DNA of 64,000 nucleotides from CAVRJC01 sp963721435 (GCA_963721435.1 CAVRJC010000012.1:1364001-1428000), one strand, 5' to 3'. Positions 18,504 through 27,736 are shown, counted from the stretch's first letter. Notes: generated by a model from the letters alone, not told the origin. A program made the numbers and translations.

Positions 18504-19862
18504 GTGCGGTTGACGAGGGGGGAGCGGGAGAGCGTCGGACGGTCGCTCCGGAAGGCGGTCCCGAGGTCCTTGCACGCGGAGTGGAGCCCCGGCCCGGGAC
18601 GGCCGGATCCGGTCGGCGTGCTCGAGGCGCAGGCCCACGTGCAGTCCCGCGTGCCCGAGTTGATCCCGATCCGGTACTCGCGGATGGCGGAGTCGCCGTT
18701 CGCGTTCTTCCGCGGTGCGGCGGCGGTGATGGCGACCGACCTCGCGTCCACGGCCATCAGCGGGATCCGGGTACAGGCGTGCGGTGACGCGCACGTCACC
18801 AACTTCGGGAAGTTCGCGACGCCGGAACGCAACCTCATCTTCGACATCAACGACTTCGACGAGACGCTCCCGGGCCCGTGGGAGTGGGACGTCAAGCGCC
18901 TGTGCGCGAGCTTGCACGTCGTCGCCCGCCAACGGGGCTTCGACCCCGAGCGCATCGACCGGCTCGTCATGACCGCGTCGCGCGCGTACCGGGAACGCCT
19001 TGCGCGCTACTCGACCATGCTCACACTCGAGCTCTGGCAGGAGCGCACCGAGGTGAAGGACGTCATCGCGCACTTCCCGCCGAAGTACCGCCCACTCGTG
19101 CGGCGTGACGTACGGAAGGCGCGCCGGAAGGACCACCGCCGCGCGCTCGCAAAGCTCACGCAGCAGATGGCCGGCGGGGTCCGATTCCTCGAAGACCCAC
19201 CGCTGCTCCTCCGGCTCGAGAACACCGACGTCGACCTCGAAGACGTGGTCGGTGTGGTCGAGGGGTACCGGCAGTCGCTCAGTGACGACTGCCGCGACCT
19301 GTTCGACCGCTACGAGGTCGTCGACGTCGCTCGCAAGGTCGTAGGGGTCGGCAGTGTGGGCACATGGTGTTGGATCGCGCTCCTGGAAGGCCCGGACCAT
19401 CCCGAAGGCGACCGACTGATCTTCCAGGTGAAGGAGGCGCAGCCGTCGGTGCTCGCGCCGTTCGCGGGCCCGTCGAAGTTCGAGCACCAGGGCCAGCGGG
19501 TGGTCGTCGGCCAGCGCCGCACCCAGGCCGCGAGCGACCGCTTTCTCGGTTGGGCCGAGGCACCGAGCTCGGGGCGCCAGTACTACATCCGCCAGCTCTG
19601 GGACGCGAAGGGCTCGCGCGATCCGATGCTCATGGACTTCCGGAACCTCAGCTACTACGGCGCACTGTGCGCGGGGACCCTCGCCCGGGCGCACGCGCGC
19701 ACGGGTGACGCAGTGCAGATCTCCGCCTACGTCGGGACGTCGGACACGTTCGATCGGGCGATCGCGTCGTTTGCGGCTGCGTACGCGCAGGCCAACGAGC
19801 GGGATCACGCCACGCTGCTGGCAGCGATCGCGGACGGGCGGCTGGCGGCAAGCACCGACTGA
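18504..19862 (+). CDS. DUF2252 family protein
   Basis: 452 aa from GTG 18504, with the purine run AAGGGAGAGG 3-12 nt upstream. Conserved DUF2252 blocks are visible: IPIRYSRMAESPFAFFRGAA, CGDAHVTNFGKFATPERN, FDINDFDET and VKEAQPSVLAPF. The layout resembles a protein-kinase-like fold, with DAHVTN and FDINDFDE as catalytic-loop-like motifs; biochemical function is unknown. It lies 68 bp after the flippase/kinase-like gene and may be cotranscribed with it. Confidence 0.85.
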   Translation: MRLTRGERESVGRSLRKAVPRSLHAEWSPGPGRPDPVGVLEAQAHVQSRVPELIPIRYSRMAESPFAFFRGAAAVMATDLASTAISGIRVQACGDAHVTNFGKFATPERNLIFDINDFDETLPGPWEWDVKRLCASLHVVARQRGFDPERIDRLVMTASRAYRERLARYSTMLTLELWQERTEVKDVIAHFPPKYRPLVRRDVRKARRKDHRRALAKLTQQMAGGVRFLEDPPLLLRLENTDVDLEDVVGVVEGYRQSLSDDCRDLFDRYEVVDVARKVVGVGSVGTWCWIALLEGPDHPEGDRLIFQVKEAQPSVLAPFAGPSKFEHQGQRVVVGQRRTQAASDRFLGWAEAPSSGRQYYIRQLWDAKGSRDPMLMDFRNLSYYGALCAGTLARAHARTGDAVQISAYVGTSDTFDRAIASFAAAYAQANERDHATLLAAIADGRLAASTD

Positions 19863-19874
19863 TCCACCCCCACC

Positions 19875-19880
19875 TACAAT
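19875..19880 (+). promoter_or_regulatory. Probable -10 box of the MBL-fold gene
   Basis: TACAAT, 34 nt before ATG 19915; no good -35 box. Confidence 0.35.
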
Positions 19881-19914
19881 GGGCAGGTGAACGGCAACGA
19901 CCGGGGTCGGTGAG

Positions 19915-20754
19915 ATGCCTGATCTCACCCCCGGAGTCGCGAGCGCGCTGTCGCCGTTGGTCCGGCGCATCGTCGCTCCCAACCCGGGGCCCTTCACGGG
20001 CCCGGGCACGAACACGTACCTCGTCGGCATCGACGAGGTCGCGGTCATCGATCCCGGACCCGACGACAAACGCCACATCGACGCCATCGTGGGCGCGTCG
20101 ATGCGCGAACGGGTCCGTTGGGTGCTCTTGACGCACACTCACCCCGACCACTCACCCGGCACCGCACGCCTCGTGAAGGCGACCGGCGCCGAAGTGCTCG
20201 CCTTCGGCAAGCGCGTCGACAAGGACGGCGCCGTGGTTCCCGACCGCGCCATCGGTGAGGGCGACACCATCGAGGGCACCGAGTTCGGGCTCGAGGTGCT
20301 GCACACGCCGGGGCACGCGCCCAACCATCTCTGCTTCCTGCTCGAGGAGGAGCGCGTCCTGTTCACGGGCGACACCGTGCTCGACGGCATGTTCTCGGTG
20401 ATCCACCCGTCGCGCGGTGGCGACATGGCCGTCTACCTCGCGACGCTCACCCGGCTCGAGAAGCTGCGCCTCAGCCGTCTCTACCCGGGTCACGGCGACG
20501 TGATCGATGACCCGCGCCCGCGGATCCAGGAGTACATCGCGCACCGCAACGAGCGCGAGAAGCAGATCGTCACGATGCTGAAGACCGGCCCGCTCAAGAT
20601 CCCCGAGCTTGTCGCACTGATCTACGGCGGCCAAGACCTCCCCGCGGGGCTCGACGAAGCCGCGGGCTGGCAGGTGCACGCACAACTGCTGAAGCTCAAG
20701 ACCGACGGCAAGGTCACCGGCACGTCGGTGAAGTCGGCCTGGAAGCTCGCGTAG
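19915..20754 (+). CDS. Metallo-beta-lactamase-fold hydrolase (LACTB2-like)
   Basis: 279 aa. NPGPFTGPGTNTYLVG opens the fold; the metal motif HTHPDHSPG, then HTPGHAPNHLCF, FTGDTV and YPGHGDVIDDP supply the remaining His/Asp ligands. A C-terminal winged-helix-like region (about 200-279) matches the LACTB2/glyoxalase-II-like branch, some members of which cleave single-stranded RNA. The substrate here is unknown. GGTGAG just before ATG may serve as the ribosome-binding site. Confidence 0.88.
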   Translation: MPDLTPGVASALSPLVRRIVAPNPGPFTGPGTNTYLVGIDEVAVIDPGPDDKRHIDAIVGASMRERVRWVLLTHTHPDHSPGTARLVKATGAEVLAFGKRVDKDGAVVPDRAIGEGDTIEGTEFGLEVLHTPGHAPNHLCFLLEEERVLFTGDTVLDGMFSVIHPSRGGDMAVYLATLTRLEKLRLSRLYPGHGDVIDDPRPRIQEYIAHRNEREKQIVTMLKTGPLKIPELVALIYGGQDLPAGLDEAAGWQVHAQLLKLKTDGKVTGTSVKSAWKLA

Positions 20755-20950
20755 CGATCCGTTCACACTGCGTTCGCGTTCCCCGAGTACCAACTCGTGG
20801 GCGGGGCTGGTTCAATGCAGCCTCGCATCGGTGGGGTGCGACCACGATACGGGTGGGTGGTGCCAGCAGCATGGCGAGCTCCTCCGTCGTGCCGCACACT
20901 CGGACACGTTGCAGCGCTGCGTCGGTATCCATCTATCGAAAGGGAGGGTC

Positions 20951-21832
20951 TTGACGACTCAATCACCCGCGCGTCGAGTGTCGCTCTGGGCACTCGTCGC
21001 TACCATCGCGGCGTCGGCCGGGCTCCTCGTCGGAGTTGCGCCCGGCGCGGATGCCGCGTCCACGAACACCCTCACGGTGACGGCAGGTGAGTACGCGTAT
21101 TCGCTGAAGGGGAGCCCACGGCCGGGCTGGGTCAACATCCAGTTCAAGAACGGCGGTGTGGAGAACCACATGATGGCGGTCGTCGCGCTCGAGAAGGGTG
21201 TGACTGCGGCGAAGCTCAAGAAGGCGGCGATCGCGCAAGACGACGCGGCGTTCGCGAAGATCGCCCAGGGCGACGGTGACGTGCCCGGCACTCCCGAGCT
21301 TCTCGGTCCCGGGCAGGAGACCGCGACCATCACTCAGCTGAAGGCCGGCCACTACGGGATCATGTGCTTCGTCCCAGCCCCCGATGGCTCACCGCACGTT
21401 GCGCACGGCATGGTGAAGACCTTTGACGTCACCGGCTCGAAGTCGAGCTACAAGCCGCCGCAAGACGGCGTGGCCGACGTCACCATCTCCGACTCTGCGA
21501 TCACGCCGCCGGCAGGCGCTGCGCCGCAGCACTTGACCATCAAGGTGACGAACTCGGGGAAAGAGCCGCACTCGTTCACGCTCGTGAAGCTCGAGGCCGG
21601 CAAGACCATCGATGACGCGAACGCGTACTTCAACGCGTTCTTCAACACCGGCACTGCGACGGGCACCCCGCCGGGAACGGTCGTCGGGGGTGTCGCGGAA
21701 GTCGCGCCCGGCGCGATCGCGTACGTCGAATGGAACCTGAAGCCGGGCCACTACGGGTACCTGAGCACCAGTGGCGACGCGCCGAACGACGACTTCTCGA
21801 AGGGGCTGAAGGGTGAGTTCGATGTCAAGTAG
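20951..21832 (+). CDS. Secreted two-domain cupredoxin-like protein, copy 1
   Basis: 293 aa from TTG 20951, with AAAGGGAGGG immediately upstream; upstream in-frame codons lack homology. A signal peptide (to about residue 35, ending GADA-A) precedes two beta-sandwich domains. Domain 1 has His in ENHMM, then MCFVP, PHVAHGM: a His...Cys...His...Met set like type 1 copper ligands. Domain 2 (about 165-293) keeps the fold-like pattern but lacks the Cys. The second copy starts inside its last codons, so the two are translationally coupled. Confidence 0.75.
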   Translation: MTTQSPARRVSLWALVATIAASAGLLVGVAPGADAASTNTLTVTAGEYAYSLKGSPRPGWVNIQFKNGGVENHMMAVVALEKGVTAAKLKKAAIAQDDAAFAKIAQGDGDVPGTPELLGPGQETATITQLKAGHYGIMCFVPAPDGSPHVAHGMVKTFDVTGSKSSYKPPQDGVADVTISDSAITPPAGAAPQHLTIKVTNSGKEPHSFTLVKLEAGKTIDDANAYFNAFFNTGTATGTPPGTVVGGVAEVAPGAIAYVEWNLKPGHYGYLSTSGDAPNDDFSKGLKGEFDVK

Positions 21833-22694
21833 GCGACTGATCGGCGCCCTGGTGGCGCTTCTCGCATGTGTCGCCGTCCCGGCGACGGTGGTCGGCTCTT
21901 CGCTCCCCGCGGAGGCCGCCGGTTCGAACACGCTCACGGTGACTGCGGGTGAGTACGCGTACACCCTCAAGGGGAGCCCGAAGGCGGGCAACGTGCAGAT
22001 CGACTTCGTCAACGGCGGCGTCGAGTACCACATGATGGCGATGGTCAGGCTGAAGAGCGGGGTCACCGCGGCGCAGCTCAAGAAGGCCGCACTGTCGGAG
22101 GACGACAAGGCGTTCGCCAAGATCGCCCAGGGCGACGGCAATGTTGCGCCTCTGCCTGGTGTGCTCGCGCCGAACGAGCACATGAGCATGATCACCAAGC
22201 TCGGTGCCGGGCACTACGGACTCATGTGCTTCATCGCCGCGCCGTCAGATGGTGCGCCACATGTCGCGCACGGCATGGTCAAGGTGTTCGACGTGAGCAG
22301 CTCGAAGTCGTCGCTCACACCGCCCACCGACGGCGTGACCGACGTCACGCTCACCGACACGGCGGCCACCGTGCCGTCGACGGGCCTGCCGGCAACGGGG
22401 TGGTCGAAGATCGTCAACAACGGCACGACCAACCGCGACTTCAACGTGGCTTTGTTGACCGGCACGACGACACCCGCCGAGGCCGACGCGTACTTCGGTC
22501 AGTTCTTCAACTCGGGGACTGCGCCGACGGGCACTCCGCCGGCGGTCCTCGCGGGTGGCGTGATCCAGATCCCGAAGGGTGGGACGGCCTACCTGCAGTT
22601 GAATCTCGCGAAGGGTCGCTACGCCTACGCCAGCCAGAACAGCGACCTCGACACGGATCCCAACGCAGTCCTCGGCGAGTTCACGGTCAAGTAG
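21822..22694 (+). CDS. Secreted two-domain cupredoxin-like protein, copy 2
   Basis: 290 aa from ATG 21822 (GTG 21813 is an alternative), with AAGGG 9 nt upstream inside the preceding gene. Clear paralogue of copy 1: signal peptide, TLTVTAGEYAYTLKGSP, His in EYHMM, then MCFIA and PHVAHGM in domain 1, and a Cys-free domain 2. Both copies keep the putative copper ligands. The stop overlaps the end of the convergent mrp gene by 8 bp. Function unknown; electron transfer or copper binding outside the cell is inference. Confidence 0.75.
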   Translation: MSSRRLIGALVALLACVAVPATVVGSSLPAEAAGSNTLTVTAGEYAYTLKGSPKAGNVQIDFVNGGVEYHMMAMVRLKSGVTAAQLKKAALSEDDKAFAKIAQGDGNVAPLPGVLAPNEHMSMITKLGAGHYGLMCFIAAPSDGAPHVAHGMVKVFDVSSSKSSLTPPTDGVTDVTLTDTAATVPSTGLPATGWSKIVNNGTTNRDFNVALLTGTTTPAEADAYFGQFFNSGTAPTGTPPAVLAGGVIQIPKGGTAYLQLNLAKGRYAYASQNSDLDTDPNAVLGEFTVK

Positions 22695-23934
22695 CAGCGG
22701 AGCGGCCTACCTCTTCCAGGAGATCGAGCATCCGGGCGGTACACCCGCTCATCTCGATCGGTGGGAGGAGGTCGGTCGCGACGCGCTCGGCGAGCGCGTG
22801 GAACGCGGCACCGGCGGGGCTGTCGGGCGCCGACAACGCGATCGGCGATCCGGCGTCGCCGCCCGCGGAGACCGCAGGCTCGATCGGGATGCGCGCGACG
22901 AGCGGCGCGCCGATCTCGCGCGCGAGCTGCTCGCCGCCGCCGCTCCCGAACAGCGCGTGCCGGGTGCCGTCGGGGGCCACGAACTCGCTCATGTTCTCGA
23001 CCACGCCCGCGACCTTCATGTACGAGCGCCGCGCCATGTCGGCGACGCGTACTGCGACCTTCTGAGCGGCGAGCGCAGGTGTGGTGACGACGAGCATCTC
23101 CGCCTGCGGGAGCATGCGGGCGAGGCCCATCTGGATGTCGCCGGTGCCGGGCGGCATGTCGATCAGCAGGTAGTCGAGGTCGCCCCAGCGCACGTCCGTG
23201 AGGAACTGCTCGAGCGCCTTGGTGAGGATGAGGCCACGCCACATCAGCGCAGTGCCCTCGTCGTCGACGAGGAAGCCCATCGACACGACGTCGAGCTCGC
23301 CCGGTCTGCCGCCGAGCGTGTTCGAGACGCTGAGCACGTGCGGCGTGATCTTGCCGTCGGTGCCGCCGAGGCGGCCGTCGATCCCGAGCATGCGCGGCAC
23401 GCTGAAGCCCCAGATGTCGGCGTCGAGCACTCCGACGCGCAGCCCACGCGCGGCAAGTGCCGCCGCGAGGTTCACGGTGACGGACGACTTGCCGACACCG
23501 CCCTTGCCGCTCGCGATCGCCAGCACGCGTGTGGTCGACGCAACCTCGGTGGGGGCCGCGTTCTCGCGTGCGTTGAAGCGGGCGCGCTGCATCGCCGCGG
23601 TCTTCTGCTCCTGGGTCATCTCGCCGTATTCGACCTTGACGTCACGGACGCCACGCAGTCCGCGCACCTTCGACTCGACGTCCCGCTTGATCTGGCCGCG
23701 CAGCGGGCAGCCGGCGGTGGTCAGCGCCACCTTCACGACGACCCGGCCGTCGTCGTCGACGGTCACGTCGTCGACCATCCCGAGATCGACGATGCTGGCG
23801 TGCAGCTCGGGGTCGATGACCCCCTGGAGCACCTGGCGCACGTCGGCGCCGGACGGCGGCGGGCCCGCGACCGGCTCGTGGACGGGAGCGCCGGGATCGT
23901 CGGGATCTGGGGTGTCGAGCAAGGGTGCTGCCAT
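22687..23934 (-). CDS. mrp: Mrp/NBP35-family iron-sulfur carrier ATPase
   Basis: 415 aa. An N-terminal DUF59/MIP18 domain (about 30-105, with TTAGCPLRGQI) is followed by a P-loop ATPase: SGKGGVGKSSVTVNLA, DADIWGFSVPRMLG, IDMPPGTGDIQM. Most Mrp proteins carry a C-x-x-C after VENMS to bind the cluster; here that stretch is VENMSEFVAPDGTRHALFG without cysteine, so cluster binding would need other residues. TATAAA lies 8 nt before ATG. It is divergent from an Fe-S-type regulator, and an IscA-like gene follows, so an Fe-S assembly role is supported by context. Confidence 0.88.
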   Translation of the reverse strand: MAAPLLDTPDPDDPGAPVHEPVAGPPPSGADVRQVLQGVIDPELHASIVDLGMVDDVTVDDDGRVVVKVALTTAGCPLRGQIKRDVESKVRGLRGVRDVKVEYGEMTQEQKTAAMQRARFNARENAAPTEVASTTRVLAIASGKGGVGKSSVTVNLAAALAARGLRVGVLDADIWGFSVPRMLGIDGRLGGTDGKITPHVLSVSNTLGGRPGELDVVSMGFLVDDEGTALMWRGLILTKALEQFLTDVRWGDLDYLLIDMPPGTGDIQMGLARMLPQAEMLVVTTPALAAQKVAVRVADMARRSYMKVAGVVENMSEFVAPDGTRHALFGSGGGEQLAREIGAPLVARIPIEPAVSAGGDAGSPIALSAPDSPAGAAFHALAERVATDLLPPIEMSGCTARMLDLLEEVGRSAAT

Positions 23935-23994
23935 ACCTTCGATTTATACAGCTTCGATCTTGAAAATATGCCCGGAGGCCGCTACGGTCAAGTC
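23935..23994. promoter_or_regulatory. Divergent promoter/operator between mrp and the SufR-like regulator
   Basis: This AT-rich 60-bp gap holds TATAAA on the minus strand (23943-23948), 8 nt from the mrp ATG. On the plus strand TTGAAA (23960-23965), a 17-bp spacer and TACGGT (23983-23988) end 6 nt before the regulator ATG. The direct repeat CTTCGAT (23937-23943 and 23952-23958) overlaps the mrp -10 box and is a candidate operator. Confidence 0.6.
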
Positions 23995-24660
23995 ATGGAT
24001 CAGCTCGCGGTGCTCAAGGCGCTGGGCGACGAGACCCGCTATGCCATGTACGAGGAGCTTGCCCGGTCCACCGCGGCCATGTCGGCCCAGGACCTCGCCG
24101 ACCGCCTCGGGCTGCACCCCAACACGGTGCGCCTGCACCTCGACCGCCTGCGCGACGCGGGCCTCGTCGACGTCGAGCCGGTGCATCGCGGCACCGTCGG
24201 ACGGCCCCAGCACCTGTATTTCCTGGCCGCGGGGGCTCCGGGCCTCGGTTTCGACCCGCCTGCGCACGCATTGCTCGCCGGCCTCCTCGCCGCACTGGCC
24301 GAGCACGTCGGTGCCGGGGCCGCCGATGCCACCCGCATCGGGCACGACTGGGGGAGCGAGGCGGGGCACCGCACGCGGAGCCGGAGCTGTGTCCGCGCGC
24401 TCGAGTCGGAGCTGGGCCAGCTCGGGTTCGAGCCGGCGCTCGAGACGCAGTGGGGCAGCGCGCCCGACGTCTCCCGCATCGAATTCCTGCACTGCCCCTT
24501 CCGAGAGCTGGCGGAGGCCTACCCCGAGTTGGTCTGCAACCTCCACCGCGGGCTCTGCGAGGGCGTCGTGGATGCGGTCGGCGGGGGAAGCATCTCGGAG
24601 TTCGCGACGTTGTACGACCCCGAGCCGTGCCACGTGACCGTGACGGCCCAGGTATCCTGA
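23995..24660 (+). CDS. SufR-like HTH regulator with C-terminal cysteine cluster (COG2345)
   Basis: 221 aa from ATG 23995; ATG 23968 upstream is in frame but lies before the -10 box. The winged helix (about 5-75) contains MSAQDLADRLGLHPNTVRLHL, the DNA-recognition helix. The C-terminus has HCPFRELAEAYPELVCNLHRG and later EPCHV; cysteines at about 132, 167, 181, 188 and 212 could hold an Fe-S cluster as in SufR of mycobacteria and cyanobacteria. Lying between mrp and an IscA-like gene, it likely represses Fe-S assembly genes when cluster supply is adequate. Confidence 0.82.
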   Translation: MDQLAVLKALGDETRYAMYEELARSTAAMSAQDLADRLGLHPNTVRLHLDRLRDAGLVDVEPVHRGTVGRPQHLYFLAAGAPGLGFDPPAHALLAGLLAALAEHVGAGAADATRIGHDWGSEAGHRTRSRSCVRALESELGQLGFEPALETQWGSAPDVSRIEFLHCPFRELAEAYPELVCNLHRGLCEGVVDAVGGGSISEFATLYDPEPCHVTVTAQVS

Positions 24661-24709
24661 TCACCGACGAGTTTCCGCTCGCCTCGTAGCTCCGGAGGAA
24701 CGTAGCCCC

Positions 24710-25057
24710 ATGTTCTCAGTCCAGGACTCCAGCACCGTCTTCACCCTGACCGACGTCGCCGCGGAGAAGGTGAAGAGCCTCATCGAGGCCGAAGGCAACC
24801 CCGAGCTCGTGCTCCGCGTCGCCGTCCGCCCGGGTGGCTGCTCCGGCCTGAGCTACGAGATGTTCTTCGACACCGACGTCGCCGAAGACGACATCCGCAC
24901 CGATTACCGCGGCGTGAGCGTGGTGATCGACCCCGCCAGCGCACCGCACCTCGGTGGCGCGCAGCTCGACTTCAACGACGGCCTCCAGGGCGCCGGGTTC
25001 TCCATCAGCAACCCGAACGCCACCAAGAGTTGCGGCTGCGGCCAGTCGTTCTCGTAG
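24710..25057 (+). CDS. A-type iron-sulfur carrier (IscA/ErpA/HesB)
   Basis: 115 aa, full length. FTLTDVAAEKVKSLIEAEG starts the HesB fold; the three cluster-binding cysteines are in RPGGCSGLSY (about 44) and KSCGCGQSF near the end. GGAGGA is about 10 nt before ATG. It carries Fe-S clusters to apoproteins. It follows the SufR-like gene by 49 bp and is probably cotranscribed with it. Confidence 0.92.
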   Translation: MFSVQDSSTVFTLTDVAAEKVKSLIEAEGNPELVLRVAVRPGGCSGLSYEMFFDTDVAEDDIRTDYRGVSVVIDPASAPHLGGAQLDFNDGLQGAGFSISNPNATKSCGCGQSFS

Positions 25058-25080
25058 CGCTCGTCGCTCGCTCGCCCGCG

Positions 25081-25980
25081 CTAGCCGGCCAGTCGGTCGA
25101 GCAACACCTTCATCTCGTCGCCGCCGAACGCGCCGTCGAGTCGCGATTGGATCACGCCCGCGCCGTCCACACCGAACAGCCACGGCTCACTCGCGAGGTG
25201 CCACGCCGAGACGGTGGGGACGAGCGCGGTGCCGGTGAGCGCCTGGTAGATCTCGGTGTGCACGAACGTGATGCGGTCCTGGTACGGAGCCATGATCTCG
25301 AGCATCTCGTCGAGCACCGGGCCGCAGTACTGCGACTGGCAGCGTGCAGGAGTGGCGAAGAGCGCGGCAACGGGCTTGCCCGCGCCGATCACCGATGCCA
25401 GCGACACCGTGTGCAGCGGGCACATCGGCTGCCGGGTGCAAATCGGGCTCACGCCGAGCGAGTCGCTCACGGTGGGGGACGGGGCGCGCGGTGCGGCCTG
25501 GCCGACAACCGGCGCGACCGCAGCGGCGTTCACCTGGATCTTGAAGGGGATGCGTTCACCCTGCGCCTTGACCTCGACATCCCACACGCCCGCGGTGTCG
25601 AGCACGGGTGCAGTGACGTAGACGCCGCGCCCTTTGGGGAGCCCGGCGCGGTCCAGAGGCGCCTTCACCCATGCGGTCGCGGTGGGGGTGGGCCCGCCGG
25701 GCGTCTTCGGCGGCTGGAACCGGAACTGCGCGGCGGGCCCGCTGACGAACTTGATGCCACGCTTGCCGCCGCGCGCGAGGGCGACCACGAGGCGTTGGGG
25801 CTGATCGGACACGTAAAGGTCCGACGACAGCACGAGTGGTGCGAGCTTGTTCGCCGACGCTCCGTACGCGGCGCTCCCGAGCGACGCGGCGGTGAGCAAC
25901 CCGCCGGCAACCGCGAGCCCACCGCCGAGGAACGCACGGCGCGACAGGTCACGGTCGAAGAAGGGATCGGGGGTCATCAC
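25081..25980 (-). CDS. Tat-exported thioredoxin-fold protein
   Basis: 299 aa. The N-terminus has a twin-arginine signal, LSRRAFLGGG, then a hydrophobic stretch. Residues about 45-160 look like an immunoglobulin-like or beta domain; about 185-299 are thioredoxin-like, with CTRQPMCPLHTVSL, ATPARCQSQYCGP and a cis-Pro region VPTVSAWHL. The C-x4-CGP arrangement differs from classical CxxC and resembles redoxin relatives in actinobacteria. Tat export suggests folding before secretion. Divergent from the xanthine-dehydrogenase-like gene by 26 bp. Confidence 0.75.
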   Translation of the reverse strand: MMTPDPFFDRDLSRRAFLGGGLAVAGGLLTAASLGSAAYGASANKLAPLVLSSDLYVSDQPQRLVVALARGGKRGIKFVSGPAAQFRFQPPKTPGGPTPTATAWVKAPLDRAGLPKGRGVYVTAPVLDTAGVWDVEVKAQGERIPFKIQVNAAAVAPVVGQAAPRAPSPTVSDSLGVSPICTRQPMCPLHTVSLASVIGAGKPVAALFATPARCQSQYCGPVLDEMLEIMAPYQDRITFVHTEIYQALTGTALVPTVSAWHLASEPWLFGVDGAGVIQSRLDGAFGGDEMKVLLDRLAG

Positions 25981-26006
25981 CTCTATCCTGCCCTCCGGAG
26001 GTCGTC

Positions 26007-27736
26007 GTGTCGGATCGGGTCCAGTTCACGTGTAACGGTGAACAGGTCGAAGTGAGTTCCGGGCCCGGCGAGTCGCTCCTCTCGGTGCTGCGGGAGCAAC
26101 TCGGCATCATCTCGGTCAAAGACGGCTGCGCGCCCCAGGGCCAGTGCGGCTGTTGCACGGTGCTCGTCGACGGCGACCCGCGTGTCGCGTGCGTGACGCC
26201 GGCGACCCGGGTGGCGGGCCGGGCCGTGACGACCGTCGAAGGCCTCGATCCTGCGGTGGGCGGGACGCTCGCCGACTCGTTCGTCGCCACCGGCGGGTCG
26301 CAGTGCGGGTTCTGCACACCCGGGATCGTCGTGCGCGCCGCCGCCTTGCAGGCCAAGGGAAAGGGCCGGAAGGTCGATCTCGATCGGGCGCTCGCCGCGC
26401 ACCTGTGCCGGTGCACCGGCTGGCAGACCGTGTACGACGCGATCGAGCGGTCGGCTCCGTCGGTCGCGACTCCACGCGATCTCGACGCCGCGGCCCGGCG
26501 GGCCGCGCTCGAGGGCGGAGTGCCCCAGGTGGTGGGCGCGGCAGTGCCGCTCGGCGCCGGGGGCTTCGCCGACGACCATGCGCCCCGGGACGCGCTGGTC
26601 GCGGTGCCGTGCCCTCCTGCAGCCGACCGCAGCGCCGACCCAGTCGACGCCGCGGGGACGTCGTGGGTCGTGGCCGAGTCGTTGCTCGAGGCTCGGGTGC
26701 GCGCGGGCAAGGTGCAGGGCCGGCGCACGACGGCCGAGGCGCGGCCGCCGCTCGACCTCCCAGCGCTTCCGCCTGAAGGCGTGCGACTCGTGACGGGCTG
26801 GGTGGAGCCCGCCTACCTCGAGCCCGACGCGTCGTGGTGCGCGCCGGGTGGCGAGCCCGCGTCACCGCTCGCCAACGGAGGCGCGTTCGGCGGCAAGACC
26901 GATTCGCCCGTGAGCGCGGCGGCTCGTGCGCTCGCCGACCGCTTCGGTCGCGCGGTGCGCGTCGTCTACTCGCGCGAAGACGTCGTGCGCCTCGGGCCGA
27001 AGCGGCCGCCGATCGCTGCCAGTGCGCGCTACGACGACGGCACGGTCACGATCACCGGAGAGGTCGTCGGCGCGGTGGATCCGTTCGTGGCGACGATCGA
27101 GTGGGCGTACCGCGTCGACGAAGCGGGCGAGTGGTCGAGCGCGCGCGTGCCGGGCCCCGCGACGTCGTCGGCGTTCCGCGCCGTCGGGCTCGCTGAGCGC
27201 GCAGTGCTCATCGAAGGCGCGCTCGACGCCGCGGGCGTCGACCGTTCGTCACTCGCGCGTGACGAACGCGTCGCGCGCACATTGCTCGACACCTGTGTCC
27301 CTGCGTCATTCGGCAGCGTGCGCCGCGCGCTCGCAGGCGCGCGCGTCGACACCGACGACGACGGCACGATCGGTCGCGTCGCGGTCCGGGTCGCGGCGGG
27401 CGATCCGCTCGACGAGATCGTGTTGCGCTCGTACGCGATCGGCGCCGCGCACATGGCCCTCGGTTGGGTGCTCAACGAGAGCTTGACCGTCGATCCCGAG
27501 TCGGGCGAGATCCATGACCTGACCATCCGCTCGTTCGGTGTCGTCCGCGCGCAGGACACGCCGCGCATCGACATCGAGATCGTCGACGACGATGGGCCGC
27601 CGTTGCCACGCGCGTCCGACGCGGTCTTCGCCGCCGTCGCCGCCGCGGCATGGAATGCGATCACGCGTGCCGACGGCGCGCGCCCGACGCGTTCCCCGCG
27701 TCGAACGCGCGCGCCGCCCGCCGACTACGCCGCTGA
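26007..27736 (+). pseudogene. Compact xanthine-dehydrogenase-like fusion ([2Fe-2S] plus molybdopterin domains), frameshifted near 27680
   Basis: Residues 1-150 are a complete two-cluster [2Fe-2S] subunit (GCAPQGQCGCC, QCGFCTPG, CRCTGW). It is fused to a short molybdopterin-type region with NGGAFGGKTDSP, VRVVYSREDVV and a family-like end SFGVVRAQDTPRIDIEI. No FAD domain is present and the Mo region is about 400 aa, shorter than usual. The frame stays open to 28349, but that tail is antisense to the next gene; a one-base deletion near 27678-27686 would give the natural end DAFPASNARAARRLRR at 27736. GTG 26007 has GGAGG upstream and TATCCT at 25983. Confidence 0.65.
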
